64,000 bases of DNA from an uncultured bacterium (GCA_905215465.1 CAJMPT010000008.1:1-64000), one strand, 5' to 3'. Counted from the stretch's first letter, positions 34,512-47,108 are shown. Notes: a model not told the origin generated them from the letters alone. A program made the numbers and translations.

Positions 34512-35279
34512 CTAGAAGTCCAGGCGGACAGGGATGCCTTGGCTGGCCATGTACTCCTTGACCTGGCGGATGCTGTAGGTGCCAAAGTGGAAGACGCTGG
34601 CGGCCAGGACGGCGTCGGCCTCGCCGTCGATGATGCCCTCGGCAAAGTGCTCCAGCGTGCCCACGCCGCCAGAGGCGATGACGGGGATGTCCACCGCACG
34701 GGCGACGGAGCGGGTGAGCGGGATGTCGAAGCCGTCCTTGGTGCCGTCGCGGTCCATGCTCGTGAGCAAGATCTCGCCGGCGCCGCGGCGGGCGGCCTCC
34801 TCGGCCCAGGCGACCGCGTCGATGCCGGTGGGGATGCGCCCGCCGGCCAGGTAGACCTCCCACTTGTCGGAGGTGCCCACCTGCTTGGCGTCGATGGCCA
34901 CGATGACCGCCTGGCTGCCAAAGGCCTCGGCGCAGGCGGTGATGATGCCCGGGTCCTTGACGGCGGCCGAGTTGATGGAGACCTTGTCCGCGCCCGCGGC
35001 GATCATGGTGCGGCATCCCGCAACGTCGCGGAAGCCGCCGCCCACCGTATAGGGAATGCGCAGCTCGGCGGCAGCGCGCGAGGCCAGGTCGATGGTGGTT
35101 CTGCGGTCGTCGGAGGTGGCGGTGATGTCCAGGAAGACCACCTCGTCCGCGCCCTCGCGGTCATAGCGGCTGGCCAGCTCCACCGGGTCGCCGGCATCGC
35201 GCAGGTCAACGAAGTTGACGCCCTTGACCACGCGCCCGTCCTTTACGTCCAGGCACGGGATGACTCTCTTGGTAAGCAC
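34512..35279 (-). CDS. hisF: imidazole glycerol phosphate synthase, cyclase subunit
   Basis: A 255-residue TIM-barrel enzyme that, with HisH, converts PRFAR to imidazole glycerol phosphate and AICAR. The catalytic Asp residues lie in [15 protein letters not shown] near residue 11 and [15 protein letters not shown] near 131. It is the last his gene on this transcript. GTG start with AAGG 7 bases upstream. It is separated from hisA by 115 bases that hold a long hairpin. Confidence 0.97.
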   Translation of the reverse strand: MLTKRVIPCLDVKDGRVVKGVNFVDLRDAGDPVELASRYDREGADEVVFLDITATSDDRRTTIDLASRAAAELRIPYTVGGGFRDVAGCRTMIAAGADKVSINSAAVKDPGIITACAEAFGSQAVIVAIDAKQVGTSDKWEVYLAGGRIPTGIDAVAWAEEAARRGAGEILLTSMDRDGTKDGFDIPLTRSVARAVDIPVIASGGVGTLEHFAEGIIDGEADAVLAASVFHFGTYSIRQVKEYMASQGIPVRLDF

Positions 35280-35300
35280 TTTGGATCCTTCCCCTCGACT

Positions 35301-35384
35301 CGGTCGGCCGGGTTTCTCGCCAGGCGAGTCGCGCAGCGAGCGAACGTAGTGAGCGCCGAGCCGGGCGAGAAACCCGACCGACCG
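35301..35384. repeat. long hairpin between hisA and hisF
   Basis: Arms at 35301-35321 and 35364-35384 are complementary at 20 of 21 positions; each has a GGGTTTCTCGCC or GGCGAGAAACCC core. The 42-base loop contains GAGCGAACGTAGTGAGC, itself partly symmetrical. There is no T-run on either strand, so this is more like a REP-type or mRNA-stabilising element than a terminator. Confidence 0.7.
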
Positions 35385-35394
35385 GCGCCGCGGG

Positions 35395-36132
35395 CTAGGC
35401 CCTCGCCGCCTTCAGCGCCTCTGCCAGCGAGAAGCTCCCCTCGTAGAGGGCCCGCCCGGTGATGGCGCCCTCAATGACGTCGCCGCCGGCCGCGGCAAGC
35501 GCGCGGATGTCATCCAGCGTGGAGATGCCGCCGGACGCCACCACGGGAAAGCCGCACAGCGCGGCCAGCCTGCGGTAGGCGTCCACGTCGATGCCGGTCT
35601 GCATGCCGTCGCGGTTGATGTCGGTGAAGACCAGGTGGCGATAGCCCAGGCCCGAAAGGCGCCCCACCAACTCGGCGAGGGAGACGCTCTCGCCCTCGCG
35701 CCACCCGTTGACCTTGACCACGCCGTCCTTGGCCGCCACGTCAGCAACGAGAAGCTCGCCGAACTCGGCGGCCGCCCGCTCGGCAAAGGCCGGGTCGCGC
35801 ACGAGGGCCGTGCCGATGGCGATGCGTCTCACGCCGAGGTCGGCCAGGCGGCTCACGGCAGCCATGGAGCGCACTCCCCCGCCGCAGTCCACGCTCACAC
35901 CCGGCACCTGGCAGATGGCCCTGATGGCGCGGGCATTGGCCGCGCAGGCCTCCTCGTCCTCCTCGAAGGTGGCCGAGAGGTCAACCACGTGGATCCACTC
36001 GGCTCCGGCGGCGGCAAAGTCGCGCGCCACGGAGGCCGGGTCGTCGGAGTAGACGTCCATCTTGGAGCGGTCCCCGCGCTGCAGGCGCACCACGCGCCCG
36101 CCCACGAGGTCGATGGCGGGAAGCAGGATCAT
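35395..36132 (-). CDS. hisA: ProFAR isomerase
   Basis: A 245-residue TIM barrel isomerising ProFAR to PRFAR. The amino-end Asp is in [15 protein letters not shown] and the second catalytic Asp in [13 protein letters not shown] near residue 128. The phosphate loops VDCGGGVRS and VVASGGIST are present. It overlaps hisH by 4 bases. In some actinobacteria the same protein also serves tryptophan synthesis (PriA); the sequence does not let me decide. Confidence 0.95.
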   Translation of the reverse strand: MILLPAIDLVGGRVVRLQRGDRSKMDVYSDDPASVARDFAAAGAEWIHVVDLSATFEEDEEACAANARAIRAICQVPGVSVDCGGGVRSMAAVSRLADLGVRRIAIGTALVRDPAFAERAAAEFGELLVADVAAKDGVVKVNGWREGESVSLAELVGRLSGLGYRHLVFTDINRDGMQTGIDVDAYRRLAALCGFPVVASGGISTLDDIRALAAAGGDVIEGAITGRALYEGSFSLAEALKAARA

Positions 36133-36803
36133 CGGCCACCCCCGCGCACGAGGTCCACGTAGTTCCTGAGGATGGCGAGTCCCACCGCGGAGCTCTTCTC
36201 GGGGTGGAACTGCACGCCGTAGACGTTGTCGCGCCAGACGGCGGAGGCAAAGCTGCGCACGTAGTGGGTGCGGCAGGTGACCACCAACGGGTCAACGTCA
36301 TCGGCAAGCGCGTAGGAGTGCGTGAAGTAGGCGTTGGCGCCCTCGGGAACGTCGCGCAGGAGCGGGCACACCCGACCGTGGGGCGTGAGGTGCATCTGGT
36401 CCCAGCCCACGTGCGGCACCTTGAGGCGGCCGCGCAGGCGAGAGACGCTTCCCGACAGAACGCCCAGGCCCTCCGCCCAGCGCTCGGGGTCGTCCGCGCC
36501 GTGCAGGGCGCCGTCCAAGCGCTCGTCTCCGCGCTCGAAGAGGAGCTGCAGCCCCAGGCAGATGCCCAAAAACGGCACGCCGTGCCCTATGGCGGCAAGA
36601 ATGGCCTCGTCTTGTCCGCTCTGCCGCAGGTAGGCCATGGCGTCCTCGAAGGCGCCCACGCCTGGAAGCACCACGCCGGCGGCCTCGGCGATGCGGGCCG
36701 GGTCGTCCGTGACCTCGGCCTCGCCGCCCACCTCGGAAAGCCCGCGGGCCACCGAGAGGAGGTTTCCCTTGTGGTAGTCGACCACAAGGATGGGCGCGCT
36801 CAC
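36129..36803 (-). CDS. hisH: imidazole glycerol phosphate synthase, glutaminase subunit
   Basis: A 224-residue class I glutamine amidotransferase. The nucleophile is Cys in FLGICLGLQLLFE near residue 82, with His-Glu in YGVQFHPEKSS near 200. It supplies ammonia to HisF. Overlaps of 4 bases with both hisB and hisA imply coupled translation. Confidence 0.96.
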   Translation of the reverse strand: MSAPILVVDYHKGNLLSVARGLSEVGGEAEVTDDPARIAEAAGVVLPGVGAFEDAMAYLRQSGQDEAILAAIGHGVPFLGICLGLQLLFERGDERLDGALHGADDPERWAEGLGVLSGSVSRLRGRLKVPHVGWDQMHLTPHGRVCPLLRDVPEGANAYFTHSYALADDVDPLVVTCRTHYVRSFASAVWRDNVYGVQFHPEKSSAVGLAILRNYVDLVRGGGR

Positions 36804-37393
36804 GAGAGGCTCCCCTTGGTGGAGGGGATGGCGCCGGCGGAGCGGAAGTCGGGCTCCACGGCCTCGCGCAGGGCGCGGGCGAAGGCCTTGAAGGTGGCCT
36901 CCAGGATGTGATGGGCGTTCTCGCCGCAGACCAGGTGCAGGTGGAGCGTGATGCCGGCGTCTCGGGCGAGGCCGGCAAAGAACTCGTGGCCGAGCTCGGT
37001 GTCGAAGCTGCCCACCTTGCTGGGGCCGATGGGCACGTCCCAGAAGAGCTCTCCCCTGCCGGAGATGTCCACGGCGGCCATGACCAGGGCCTCGTCGAGC
37101 GGCACCATGACCGAGCCAAAGCGGCGGATGCCGCGCTTGTCGCCCAGGGCCTCGCGCAGGGCCTGGCCCATGACGATGCCGGTGTCCTCCACGGTGTGGT
37201 GGTCGTCGACGTAGGTGTCACCCTTGACGCGCAGCGTCAGGTCGATCATGGAGTGGCGCGCCAGGGCGCAGAGCATGTGGTCGAAGAACCCCACGCCCGT
37301 CTCCACGTCGGCGGCTCCGGTGCCGTCGAGGTCTATGGAGAGTCCGATGTCAGTCTCTGCCGTCGCACGGACGGCCTTTGCGGTGCGAGTCAT
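36800..37393 (-). CDS. hisB: imidazoleglycerol-phosphate dehydratase
   Basis: A 197-residue monofunctional dehydratase. Metal-binding motifs DDHHTVEDTGI near residue 68 and CGENAHHILEATFKA near 165 are intact. There is no histidinol-phosphatase domain as in E. coli HisB, so the phosphatase must be encoded elsewhere. Confidence 0.96.
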   Translation of the reverse strand: MTRTAKAVRATAETDIGLSIDLDGTGAADVETGVGFFDHMLCALARHSMIDLTLRVKGDTYVDDHHTVEDTGIVMGQALREALGDKRGIRRFGSVMVPLDEALVMAAVDISGRGELFWDVPIGPSKVGSFDTELGHEFFAGLARDAGITLHLHLVCGENAHHILEATFKAFARALREAVEPDFRSAGAIPSTKGSLS

Positions 37394-38529
37394 GCTTCCT
37401 CCCTTGTCAGGATGGACAGGGCATCCAGAAGTCGGTCGTTCTCCTCGCGGGTTCCCACGGTCAGGCGCAGGCAGTCGGCCAGGCCGGGCGCGTAGCTGAA
37501 GTCTCTCACAAGGATGGAGTGCTCGTCGCGCAGGCGGGCGCGGACGCGGCTGGCGCCAGGCAGGCGCACCAGCAGGAAGTTGGCCGCGCTGGGCCAGACC
37601 TCCACACCGTTGATGGTGCCGAGGGCGCCGGCCAGGCGCTCACGCTCTGCCACCACGTCCTCCACCACGCCCACGAGCTCCTCTCGGCGCTGGACGGCGG
37701 CTGCGGCCACGGCCTGGGCTAGCACGTCCTCGGAGTAGATCTGGCGGATGGAGGCCACGGCGTCGACGACGGCGGGGTCGGCCACCAGGTAGCCTGCACG
37801 CAGGCCCGCCAGGCCAAAGGCCTTGGAGAGGGTGCGCAGCACCATCAGGCGGGGGTTTCTCGCCACCCAAGAGACCAGGCTCGCGTCCTCTCCCAGGCAA
37901 GACGGGGTGCCGGCAAACTCCACGTAGGCCTCGTCCACCAGGAGAAGCGCGTCGGTCTCGTCGAGCAGGCGGCGCACCAGGGCCGGGTCGAACAGGTTGC
38001 CCGTGGGGTTGTTGGGCGAGGTGAGGATGACCAGCGAGGCGCTTCTCGCCGCGTCCACCAGGGCGTCCGCGTCAACCTCGAAGGTCTTGGCGTCGCGCCA
38101 GACCTCCACGCAGGGCGTCTCGCACATCTTGGCATAGTTGGCGTACTCCGAGAAGTCCGGCGGGCAGGTCACCAGCGTGTGGCCCGAGCCGCCAAAGGTG
38201 AAGAGCAGGTTGAAGAGAAGCTCGTCGCCGCCGTTTCCCACCATGACGTTGGCCCGCCCCACGCCGTGCCACGCGGCGAGAAGGTCGCGCAGGTCGTTGG
38301 CCATGGGGTCCGGGTAGCGGTTGAGGGCGCAGTCGGCCGCGGCCGCACGCATGGCCTCGGTGACGGAGGCCGGCAGCGGGTGGGTGTTCTCGTTGGCCGA
38401 GAGGTTGATGCGGCAGGGCGTGAAGGCCGGGTCGTAGGGTTCGAAGCCCGCGAGCGCAGGCCTCACGCGTGAGGCCACGTCAAGCGGGGCGGGCGCGGCG
38501 CCGCCGGCGTTGGGGTCGCATGCGGCCAT
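37390..38529 (-). CDS. hisC: histidinol-phosphate aminotransferase
   Basis: A 379-residue fold-type I aminotransferase. The PLP lysine is in RTLSKAFGLAGLRAGY near residue 243, with the cofactor contacts ILTSPNNPTGN and LVDEAYVEF upstream. NLSANENTHPLP near the start is typical of HisC. It starts 3 bases past the hisD stop and overlaps hisB by 4. Confidence 0.95.
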   Translation of the reverse strand: MAACDPNAGGAAPAPLDVASRVRPALAGFEPYDPAFTPCRINLSANENTHPLPASVTEAMRAAAADCALNRYPDPMANDLRDLLAAWHGVGRANVMVGNGGDELLFNLLFTFGGSGHTLVTCPPDFSEYANYAKMCETPCVEVWRDAKTFEVDADALVDAARSASLVILTSPNNPTGNLFDPALVRRLLDETDALLLVDEAYVEFAGTPSCLGEDASLVSWVARNPRLMVLRTLSKAFGLAGLRAGYLVADPAVVDAVASIRQIYSEDVLAQAVAAAAVQRREELVGVVEDVVAERERLAGALGTINGVEVWPSAANFLLVRLPGASRVRARLRDEHSILVRDFSYAPGLADCLRLTVGTREENDRLLDALSILTREEA

Positions 38530-38532
38530 GGG

Positions 38533-39939
38533 CTAGGCCTCCCTCGCGTAGCCGGGCAGGTAGGGCACACCGGGGGCGTCCAGGTCGCGCGGCCAGGCCA
38601 CGCGGTTGGCGCCCTCGCAGGCCGCGGCGGCGTCCTCGTAGCGCTCGGCGCCGGACTCGGCCAGGCGGCGGCGCATGCCGACGGAGAGGGCGTGGGCCCA
38701 CAGGCCCTCGGCCTGGGCCATGGCCTGGACGGCCGGCGCGTCGGCCAGAAGTCCCTCGGGCGTGTAGCTGATCACGCTGGAGCGCTTCTGGAAGTCGTAG
38801 ACGCCCAGCGGGTTGGAGAAGCGCGCGGTGCCGCCGGTGGGCAGCGTGTGGTTGGGGCCGGCCACGTAGTCTCCGAGCGGCTCGGAGCTCCAGGCGCCCA
38901 CGAAGATGGCGCCCGCGTTGCGGATCTTGCCCAGAAGGCCCATGGCGTCCTTGCAGTGCAGCTCGAGGTGCTCGGGCGCCACCACGTTGACGGCCTCTGC
39001 GGCCGCGTCGAGGGTCTCGGCCACCACGATGACGCCGCGGTTGTCCAGGCTGGCGCGGGTGACCTCCTCGCGCGGGGACTGCGCCACCAGGCGCTCCACG
39101 GCCGCAAGGACGCGGTCGGGCAGCGTGGCGTCGCAGGTCACCAGATAGCAGCTGGCAAGCGGGTCGTGCTCGGCCTGGGCCATGAGGTCGGCGGCCACCA
39201 CCACGGGGTCTGCGGTGGCGTCGGCCAGCACGCACACCTCGGAGGGGCCGGCCACCATGTCGATGCCCACGTCGCCCGAGACGTAGCGCTTGGCGGCCGC
39301 CACGTAGGCGTTGCCGGGGCCGACGATCTTGTCGCACGCGGGGATGGACTCCGTGCCGTAGGCCACGGCGCCGATGGCCTGGGCGCCGCCGACGGCGTAG
39401 ACCTCGTCGACGCCGGCCAGGGCCGCGGCGGCCAGGGTGTAGGCCGAGAGGGACCCGTCACGCTGGGGCGGGGTCACCATGACCACGCGCGGCACGCCGG
39501 CCACCTTGGCGGGAATGGTGTCCATGAGCACGGTGGAGGGGTACTGGGCGCGGCCGCCGGGCACGTAGACGGCGGCGGAGGCCACCGGCGTCACCTGGAC
39601 GCCCAGCAGCGTCCCGTCCGGGCGCGTGGTGAACCAGGACTCCTCGCGCTCCTTCTGGTGGAAGGCCAGGATCTGGTCGCGGGCGCGGGTGAGGGACTCC
39701 AGAAACTCCGGGTCAACCATGGACGGGGCGGCCTTGACCAGCTCGTCCGGCACGCGGAAGCTCTCGGGGCAGGCGCCGTCAAAGCGCGTGCAGTACTCGC
39801 GCACCGCGGCGTCTCCGCGGTCGCGCACGTCGCGGACGATGTCCTCGGCGGCGTCCATGACCTCGCGCGGCAGTGCCCCGGAGCGGTTGAGGTCGGCCTG
39901 CGTGAGGGCGCGGCCGCCGGTGAGTTCTACCTTCCTCAT
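38533..39939 (-). CDS. hisD: histidinol dehydrogenase
   Basis: A 468-residue zinc enzyme performing the last two oxidation steps. Motifs include [41 protein letters not shown], the zinc-site LMAQAEHDP and [15 protein letters not shown] 39939 has AAGGAGG 7 bases upstream; an upstream extension of 37 residues overlaps hisZG and is rejected. Confidence 0.96.
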   Translation of the reverse strand: MRKVELTGGRALTQADLNRSGALPREVMDAAEDIVRDVRDRGDAAVREYCTRFDGACPESFRVPDELVKAAPSMVDPEFLESLTRARDQILAFHQKEREESWFTTRPDGTLLGVQVTPVASAAVYVPGGRAQYPSTVLMDTIPAKVAGVPRVVMVTPPQRDGSLSAYTLAAAALAGVDEVYAVGGAQAIGAVAYGTESIPACDKIVGPGNAYVAAAKRYVSGDVGIDMVAGPSEVCVLADATADPVVVAADLMAQAEHDPLASCYLVTCDATLPDRVLAAVERLVAQSPREEVTRASLDNRGVIVVAETLDAAAEAVNVVAPEHLELHCKDAMGLLGKIRNAGAIFVGAWSSEPLGDYVAGPNHTLPTGGTARFSNPLGVYDFQKRSSVISYTPEGLLADAPAVQAMAQAEGLWAHALSVGMRRRLAESGAERYEDAAAACEGANRVAWPRDLDAPGVPYLPGYAREA

Positions 39940-39941
39940 TG

Positions 39942-41612
39942 CTATGCCTCCTTGGTGGTGGCGCTGACCTCGGCGAGACGTGCCGCCAGGTCGCGGATTC
40001 TCTTGTCGCAGCGATAGGCCGCCGGGCCCGCAAAGAAGCGAGCGGTGCACTCCATGACGTCGTCGACGATGACGAGGTCGTTCTCGCGCAGGGTGGTTCC
40101 GGTGGCCGTGATGTCAACGATGCGGTCGGTCATGCCCACGATGGGGCCGAGCTCGATGTTGCCGTGGAGCGTGAGGATGTCCACCTGCTGGCCGATGCGG
40201 TCGTAGTACTGCTGGGTGATGCGGGGGTACTTGGTTGCCACGCGCACGGTGCCGCGCCAGCGGTAGTTGCGCTCCGCCTGGCCGGCGTTAGCCGCGGGCT
40301 CGGCCACGACGAAGCGGCAGCCGCCGTAGCGCAGGTCGACGAGCTGTAGCAGGTCGAGGCCGGCCTCGATGAGGGAGTCCTTGCCGCAGATGCCGCAGTC
40401 GGCGCCGCCGTGGCCCACGAAGGCAGGCGCGTCCTGGGCGCGCACGATGACGTACTCCACGTCGCCAGCCGAGATGATGAGCTTGCGGCCGGGGTCGGCG
40501 AGCTCCTCGGTGGGCAGACCCACCGCCTCGAGGACGCGCAGGGTGTCCTTGAAGAGCGATCCCTTGGGCACGGCGATACGCAGCGGTCGGGAGGCCACGC
40601 GCACGCCCGGCGTCACCACGCCAGAGTCACCCGGTTCGCCCAGGACCTCCTGGAGGCGCTCCAGCGAGAGGGCAAAGCCGCAGGCGGCAAGGCCAGGGCG
40701 GCCGAGGTTTGCCAGCACGGCGTCGTAGCGGCCGCCGGAGGCAAGGCTCGCGGCAATGCCCTCGGAGTAGGCCTTGAAGATGATGCCGGTGTAGTAGTCG
40801 AAGGAGTTGATGATGGAGAAGTCAAAGCTCGCGCGGCCGTCGTCAAAGAGGTCGCCGAGTTTGGTCACGAGCGCGCGGAGCTCCTGGCAGCCGCGCTCGG
40901 CCACGGGCACGTCGGCCTCGGCCAGAAGGGCGTCGATCTCGTCGATGACCTCGAGGCCGCCGTGCATGCGCGGGATGGCGTGCAGGGCGCGGACGGCGGA
41001 GGGCTTGAGCGTGGGGGTGGCGTCCACGAGCTCGTCGAGGGTGACGAGGTCGGAGTCGTGCACCAGGGCAAGGACCCTCTCGCGGAAGTCGGGCGAGGGG
41101 GCGCAGTTGGCCAGCAGGGCCGTCAGGGGCGTGACCGAGCCAAAGACCACGCGCCAGGCGGGAACGCGCAGCTTGGCCAGGACCTCGGCGAGGAGGGCCA
41201 CGACCTCGACCTCCGCCGCGGCGCCGTCGGTGCCCACCAGCTCCACGCCAAGCTGGGTGAACTGGCGGGGCTGGCCGCGCAGCGAGGGCTCCTCGCGCAC
41301 GACGGGCGCCGCGTAGCGGAAGCGCACCGGCAGGCTGCCAGCGTCCACGCGGCCAGCCACCAGGCGGGCGACGGGCAGCGTCAGGTCCGGGCGCAGGACG
41401 AGCAGGGTCCCGTCCGTGTCAAAGAGCTGGAAGGGGGAGTCCTTGAGGCGGCCGCCGCGCTCCAGGGTGGCGCAGTCCTCCAGAAGCGGGGTCTCCACGG
41501 GCAGGTAGCCATGGGCGCTGAAGCAATCGCGGACCTCATTGGTGATTCTCTCCCTGGCCAGGGCCTCCTGCGGAAGGATGTCGCGGAAGCCGCGTGCGGT
41601 GCCTGCAATCAC
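39942..41612 (-). CDS. hisZG: HisZ-HisG fusion: ATP phosphoribosyltransferase, regulatory and catalytic parts in one chain
   Basis: A 556-residue protein. Residues 1 to about 335 are HisZ-like, a histidyl-tRNA synthetase paralogue: motif-2-like RFRYAAPVVREEPSLRGQPRQFTQLGVELVG and the later FDYYTGIIFKAYSEG. Residues from about 342 to the end are a short-form HisG with LRIAVPKGSLFKDTL and the PRPP loop IVDITATGTTLREN. In other bacteria short HisG and HisZ are separate subunits of a hetero-octamer. The frame is continuous through the junction (GVVTPGVRVASRPLRIAVP), so this is a true fusion. GTG 41612 follows GAGGGGACAAGAAC. It is the first gene of the his operon, just after the palindrome at 41653. 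Confidence 0.93.
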   Translation of the reverse strand: MIAGTARGFRDILPQEALARERITNEVRDCFSAHGYLPVETPLLEDCATLERGGRLKDSPFQLFDTDGTLLVLRPDLTLPVARLVAGRVDAGSLPVRFRYAAPVVREEPSLRGQPRQFTQLGVELVGTDGAAAEVEVVALLAEVLAKLRVPAWRVVFGSVTPLTALLANCAPSPDFRERVLALVHDSDLVTLDELVDATPTLKPSAVRALHAIPRMHGGLEVIDEIDALLAEADVPVAERGCQELRALVTKLGDLFDDGRASFDFSIINSFDYYTGIIFKAYSEGIAASLASGGRYDAVLANLGRPGLAACGFALSLERLQEVLGEPGDSGVVTPGVRVASRPLRIAVPKGSLFKDTLRVLEAVGLPTEELADPGRKLIISAGDVEYVIVRAQDAPAFVGHGGADCGICGKDSLIEAGLDLLQLVDLRYGGCRFVVAEPAANAGQAERNYRWRGTVRVATKYPRITQQYYDRIGQQVDILTLHGNIELGPIVGMTDRIVDITATGTTLRENDLVIVDDVMECTARFFAGPAAYRCDKRIRDLAARLAEVSATTKEA

Positions 41613-41652
41613 GTTCTTGTCCCCTCTCGCGCATGGGATGCTGCTCGATGCT

Positions 41653-41676
41653 GTCACTTTAGCACGCTAAAGTGAC
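41653..41676. promoter_or_regulatory. perfect 24-bp palindrome, likely his operator
   Basis: Two perfect 11-base arms, GTCACTTTAGC and GCTAAAGTGAC, surround the dinucleotide AC, 41 bases upstream of the hisZG start. It is the only element between murJ and the his operon that looks like a protein site. A TrpR-type or other dimeric repressor would suit such a site, but no regulator gene is adjacent. Confidence 0.7.
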
Positions 41677-41724
41677 CAACCGCCACAGCTCACACACTCG
41701 TAACGTTTGGGGACCACTCGCTAA

Positions 41725-41755
41725 GCGCCCTTCTCGCCGTTGTCGAGAGGGGCGC
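41725..41755 (-). terminator. hairpin after murJ
   Basis: GCGCCCCTCTCG and CGAGAAGGGCGC form a 12-bp stem with one mismatch and a 7-base loop, six bases past the murJ stop on the minus strand. One arm contains the recurring CTTCTCGCC word. Only TTAGCG follows, so release may be weak. Confidence 0.55.
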
Positions 41756-41760
41756 GACGG

Positions 41761-43434
41761 CTAGCGACGGACGAAGCGGCGCACCAGAGACTTGATGAGG
41801 TTGGCCTCGGGCATCTTGAGGAGGAAGGCCAGGCCGTAGGTCAGTGCGACGGCGGGCAGGCCCGCGCACACGCAGTACAGGATGGACTGCATGGTGTGGC
41901 CCGCGCAGTCTCCCATGAAGAGGGCGAGCACCCTCAGGATGAGCGCGCCCACCAGGCCGCCGGCAAGGCCCAGCAGCAGGGACTTCACCGTTGCGGCGGC
42001 CATCTTGGACAGTCCCAGCGGTCCCAGGTTCTTGCGCAGGCTGATGAACACCACAACGTCAATGAGCAGGAAGAACACCGTGGACGAGAACGCCACGTAG
42101 TTCAGGCCAAAGTACTGGGTGAACCCCAGCAGCATGACCACCTGCACCACGGAGGCAATGACGCTGGCCAAGGCGTACAGGCCCATGCGACGCATGGCCG
42201 AGACCACCTTCTGCAGGTACATGCAGATGGCGTAGAACGGCAGCGTGAGGGAGTAGAAGCACAGGTAGCTGGCCGTCATCTGCAGCGCCTCGGAATCGAA
42301 CTTGCCCGCCGCCAGAATGGAGATGAGCGGCACGGAGAAGACTCCTAGGTAGATGGCGAACGGCACCATGAAGAAGAGAATCTGGCTCACACCGGTGGCC
42401 AGACCGCGAACAAAGGACTCTCGGTCGTCCTTGGCCCAGCTGTCGGAGAGCTCCGTGAACATGGCCGTGGTGATGGGCACCGTGAGGATGGCATAGGGCA
42501 GGGTGTACCAGAGGCGCGCGTAGTAGGTGATGGAGGCGCCGGTGGCCACCACGGAGAGCGAGGCGGAGGACTGCACCGAGGTGGTCACAAAGGAGGAGGC
42601 CATCACGATGATGGACGGGACGCCGATCTTGAGCGTCTCCTTGAGGAGCGGGTCGTGCAGGTCGATGCGGAAGCGCAGGCGGATGCCGTGGCGGTACATG
42701 GACGGCATCTGGCAGACCACCTGGATGAGGACGCCAAGCGGGTTGCCCAGGGCGAGGATCACCAGCGCCAGCTGGGGGTTGGAGTCGGCCAGGAAGGCAT
42801 AGGCAAAGAAGGAAGCCGTGGTCACGAAGTTGTTGAAGATGGGGGCCGCGGAGCTCCAGAAGTAGTCCCTCTCCGCGTTGAGCACGCCCGAGAAGATGGA
42901 CGAGAGCGCGTAGAGCACGACCTCGATGACAAAGAACCTGAAGAAGTAGACCGAGAGGTCAAAGTCAAAGTCGGACGTTGCCGAGAAGGACTGCGTGTAG
43001 ACGAGCGGCGTCGCAAAAACGAAGCCCAGCACCGTCACCGCGCCCATCAGCACCAGGACGATGGAGACCAGGTTGGAGGTGTACTCGCTGGCCCCCTTGG
43101 TGCCGGCCTTCTCGCGCACGGACATGTAGACCGGCAGGAAGGCCGTGGTGAGCATGCCTGCCACCACGAGCTCGTAAAGCTGGTTGGGCAGGTTGTTGGC
43201 AATGGAGTAGCAGCTGGCCATGACCGTGACGCCAATGGCGTAGGCCTGGCCCCAGGTGCGGAAGAAGCCCGTGAGGCGGCTCACGATGACAAGGACGCTC
43301 ATGAGCGCGGCGGAGCGACCCACCTGAGCGGTCTTGGCCTCGGCGGAATCCCGCGCGACGACGGCCCCCTGGCCGGCAGACGCCCCCTTGGCCTTAGCCT
43401 TGCCGTCTCTCATGTGTCTGGGCTGGTAGCTCAC
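41761..43434 (-). CDS. murJ: lipid II flippase MurJ (MviN)
   Basis: A 557-residue MOP-superfamily flippase. About fourteen spans are visible. Near the amino end, RLTGFFRTWGQAYAIG, with the essential Arg in the first span region, and NNLPNQLYELVVAGMLTTAFLPVY are strong MurJ hallmarks. GTG 43434 has AAGGAGC seven bases upstream. It is monocistronic here, separated from the his operon by a hairpin and from ybaK by about 160 bases. Confidence 0.93.
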   Translation of the reverse strand: MSYQPRHMRDGKAKAKGASAGQGAVVARDSAEAKTAQVGRSAALMSVLVIVSRLTGFFRTWGQAYAIGVTVMASCYSIANNLPNQLYELVVAGMLTTAFLPVYMSVREKAGTKGASEYTSNLVSIVLVLMGAVTVLGFVFATPLVYTQSFSATSDFDFDLSVYFFRFFVIEVVLYALSSIFSGVLNAERDYFWSSAAPIFNNFVTTASFFAYAFLADSNPQLALVILALGNPLGVLIQVVCQMPSMYRHGIRLRFRIDLHDPLLKETLKIGVPSIIVMASSFVTTSVQSSASLSVVATGASITYYARLWYTLPYAILTVPITTAMFTELSDSWAKDDRESFVRGLATGVSQILFFMVPFAIYLGVFSVPLISILAAGKFDSEALQMTASYLCFYSLTLPFYAICMYLQKVVSAMRRMGLYALASVIASVVQVVMLLGFTQYFGLNYVAFSSTVFFLLIDVVVFISLRKNLGPLGLSKMAAATVKSLLLGLAGGLVGALILRVLALFMGDCAGHTMQSILYCVCAGLPAVALTYGLAFLLKMPEANLIKSLVRRFVRR

Positions 43435-43592
43435 CTCTGCGCTCCTTCTCCTGACAAAACAACACAAGGGGCGATTGTCTCACCGTCGCGGGGCGCGGGA
43501 CCTGCCACGGGTCAAAGCGCCGCCAAAGAACACAACGACTAGGGCCGGACGCAAGGACCGGCAGGGGGGCACCACGGGCGAGAAGCGCCCGC

Positions 43593-44084
43593 CTACTGGG
43601 TGATGTCGGCCAGCGTGGCCCCCAGGAAGGCGACGAGCTCCGACGGATCGAGGCGCAGCGAGAGGCCGCGGCGCCCGCCGGAAATGCCGATGGTCTCGTA
43701 GAGCTGGGCCGTCTCGTCGATGATCGTCGGGAATGCCTTCTTCATGCCCACTGGGGTGCACCCGCCACGGACGTAGCCCGTCACGGCCTCGAGGTCCTTA
43801 ATGGGCATCAGCGAGAGGGACTTCTCGCCAGCGGCCGCGGCGGCCTTCTTGAGGTCAACCTCGCAGGCAACGGGGATGCAGCAGACCACGTGGTCCCCGC
43901 CGGGGGCCACGCAGACGAGCGTCTTGAAGGAGGAGTCGGGGTCCTCCCCCAGCTGCTCGGCTATGCGCACGCCCACCCCGCGGGAGACGTCCGTCTCCTC
44001 GAACTCCTGGACCTCGTAGCCAATGCCCGCACGATCGAGCTCGCGCATGGCATTGGTCTTCTGGACCTTGTCACGCTTGGCCAT
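43593..44084 (-). CDS. ybaK: YbaK/EbsC family Cys-tRNA(Pro) deacylase
   Basis: A 163-residue single-domain trans-editing protein that clears mischarged Cys-tRNA(Pro). FKTLVCVAPGGDHVVCCIPVACEVDLKKAA carries the substrate-site Lys, and the GYVRGGCTPVGMKK loop is the YbaK signature. ATG lies 3 bases after the uvrA stop with AAAGGGGGAG upstream, so it is translated from the uvrA message. Confidence 0.94.
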   Translation of the reverse strand: MAKRDKVQKTNAMRELDRAGIGYEVQEFEETDVSRGVGVRIAEQLGEDPDSSFKTLVCVAPGGDHVVCCIPVACEVDLKKAAAAAGEKSLSLMPIKDLEAVTGYVRGGCTPVGMKKAFPTIIDETAQLYETIGISGGRRGLSLRLDPSELVAFLGATLADITQ

Positions 44085-44087
44085 GCC

Positions 44088-46964
<2,877 letters not shown>

Positions 46965-47039
46965 GCGTCTCTCCCCCAGCGTTGCTCCTATTGGTCGGAA
47001 CAGTCTAGCATGAAACACCAAACACTTGTACTAAATAGC

Positions 47040-47069
47040 CGTCCCGCGGACAAAAGCCACGGGACGGCC
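47040..47069 (-). terminator. hairpin after the metallo-hydrolase gene
   Basis: CCGTCCCG and CGGGACGG pair around a 13-base loop, 40 bases past the gene's stop on the minus strand, followed by CTATTTAG. It may end that transcript ahead of uvrA. Confidence 0.45.
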
Positions 47070-47108
47070 AACGCAGCTATGGGTCACGGTGCGGGCGGGC
47101 GCGAGCCG

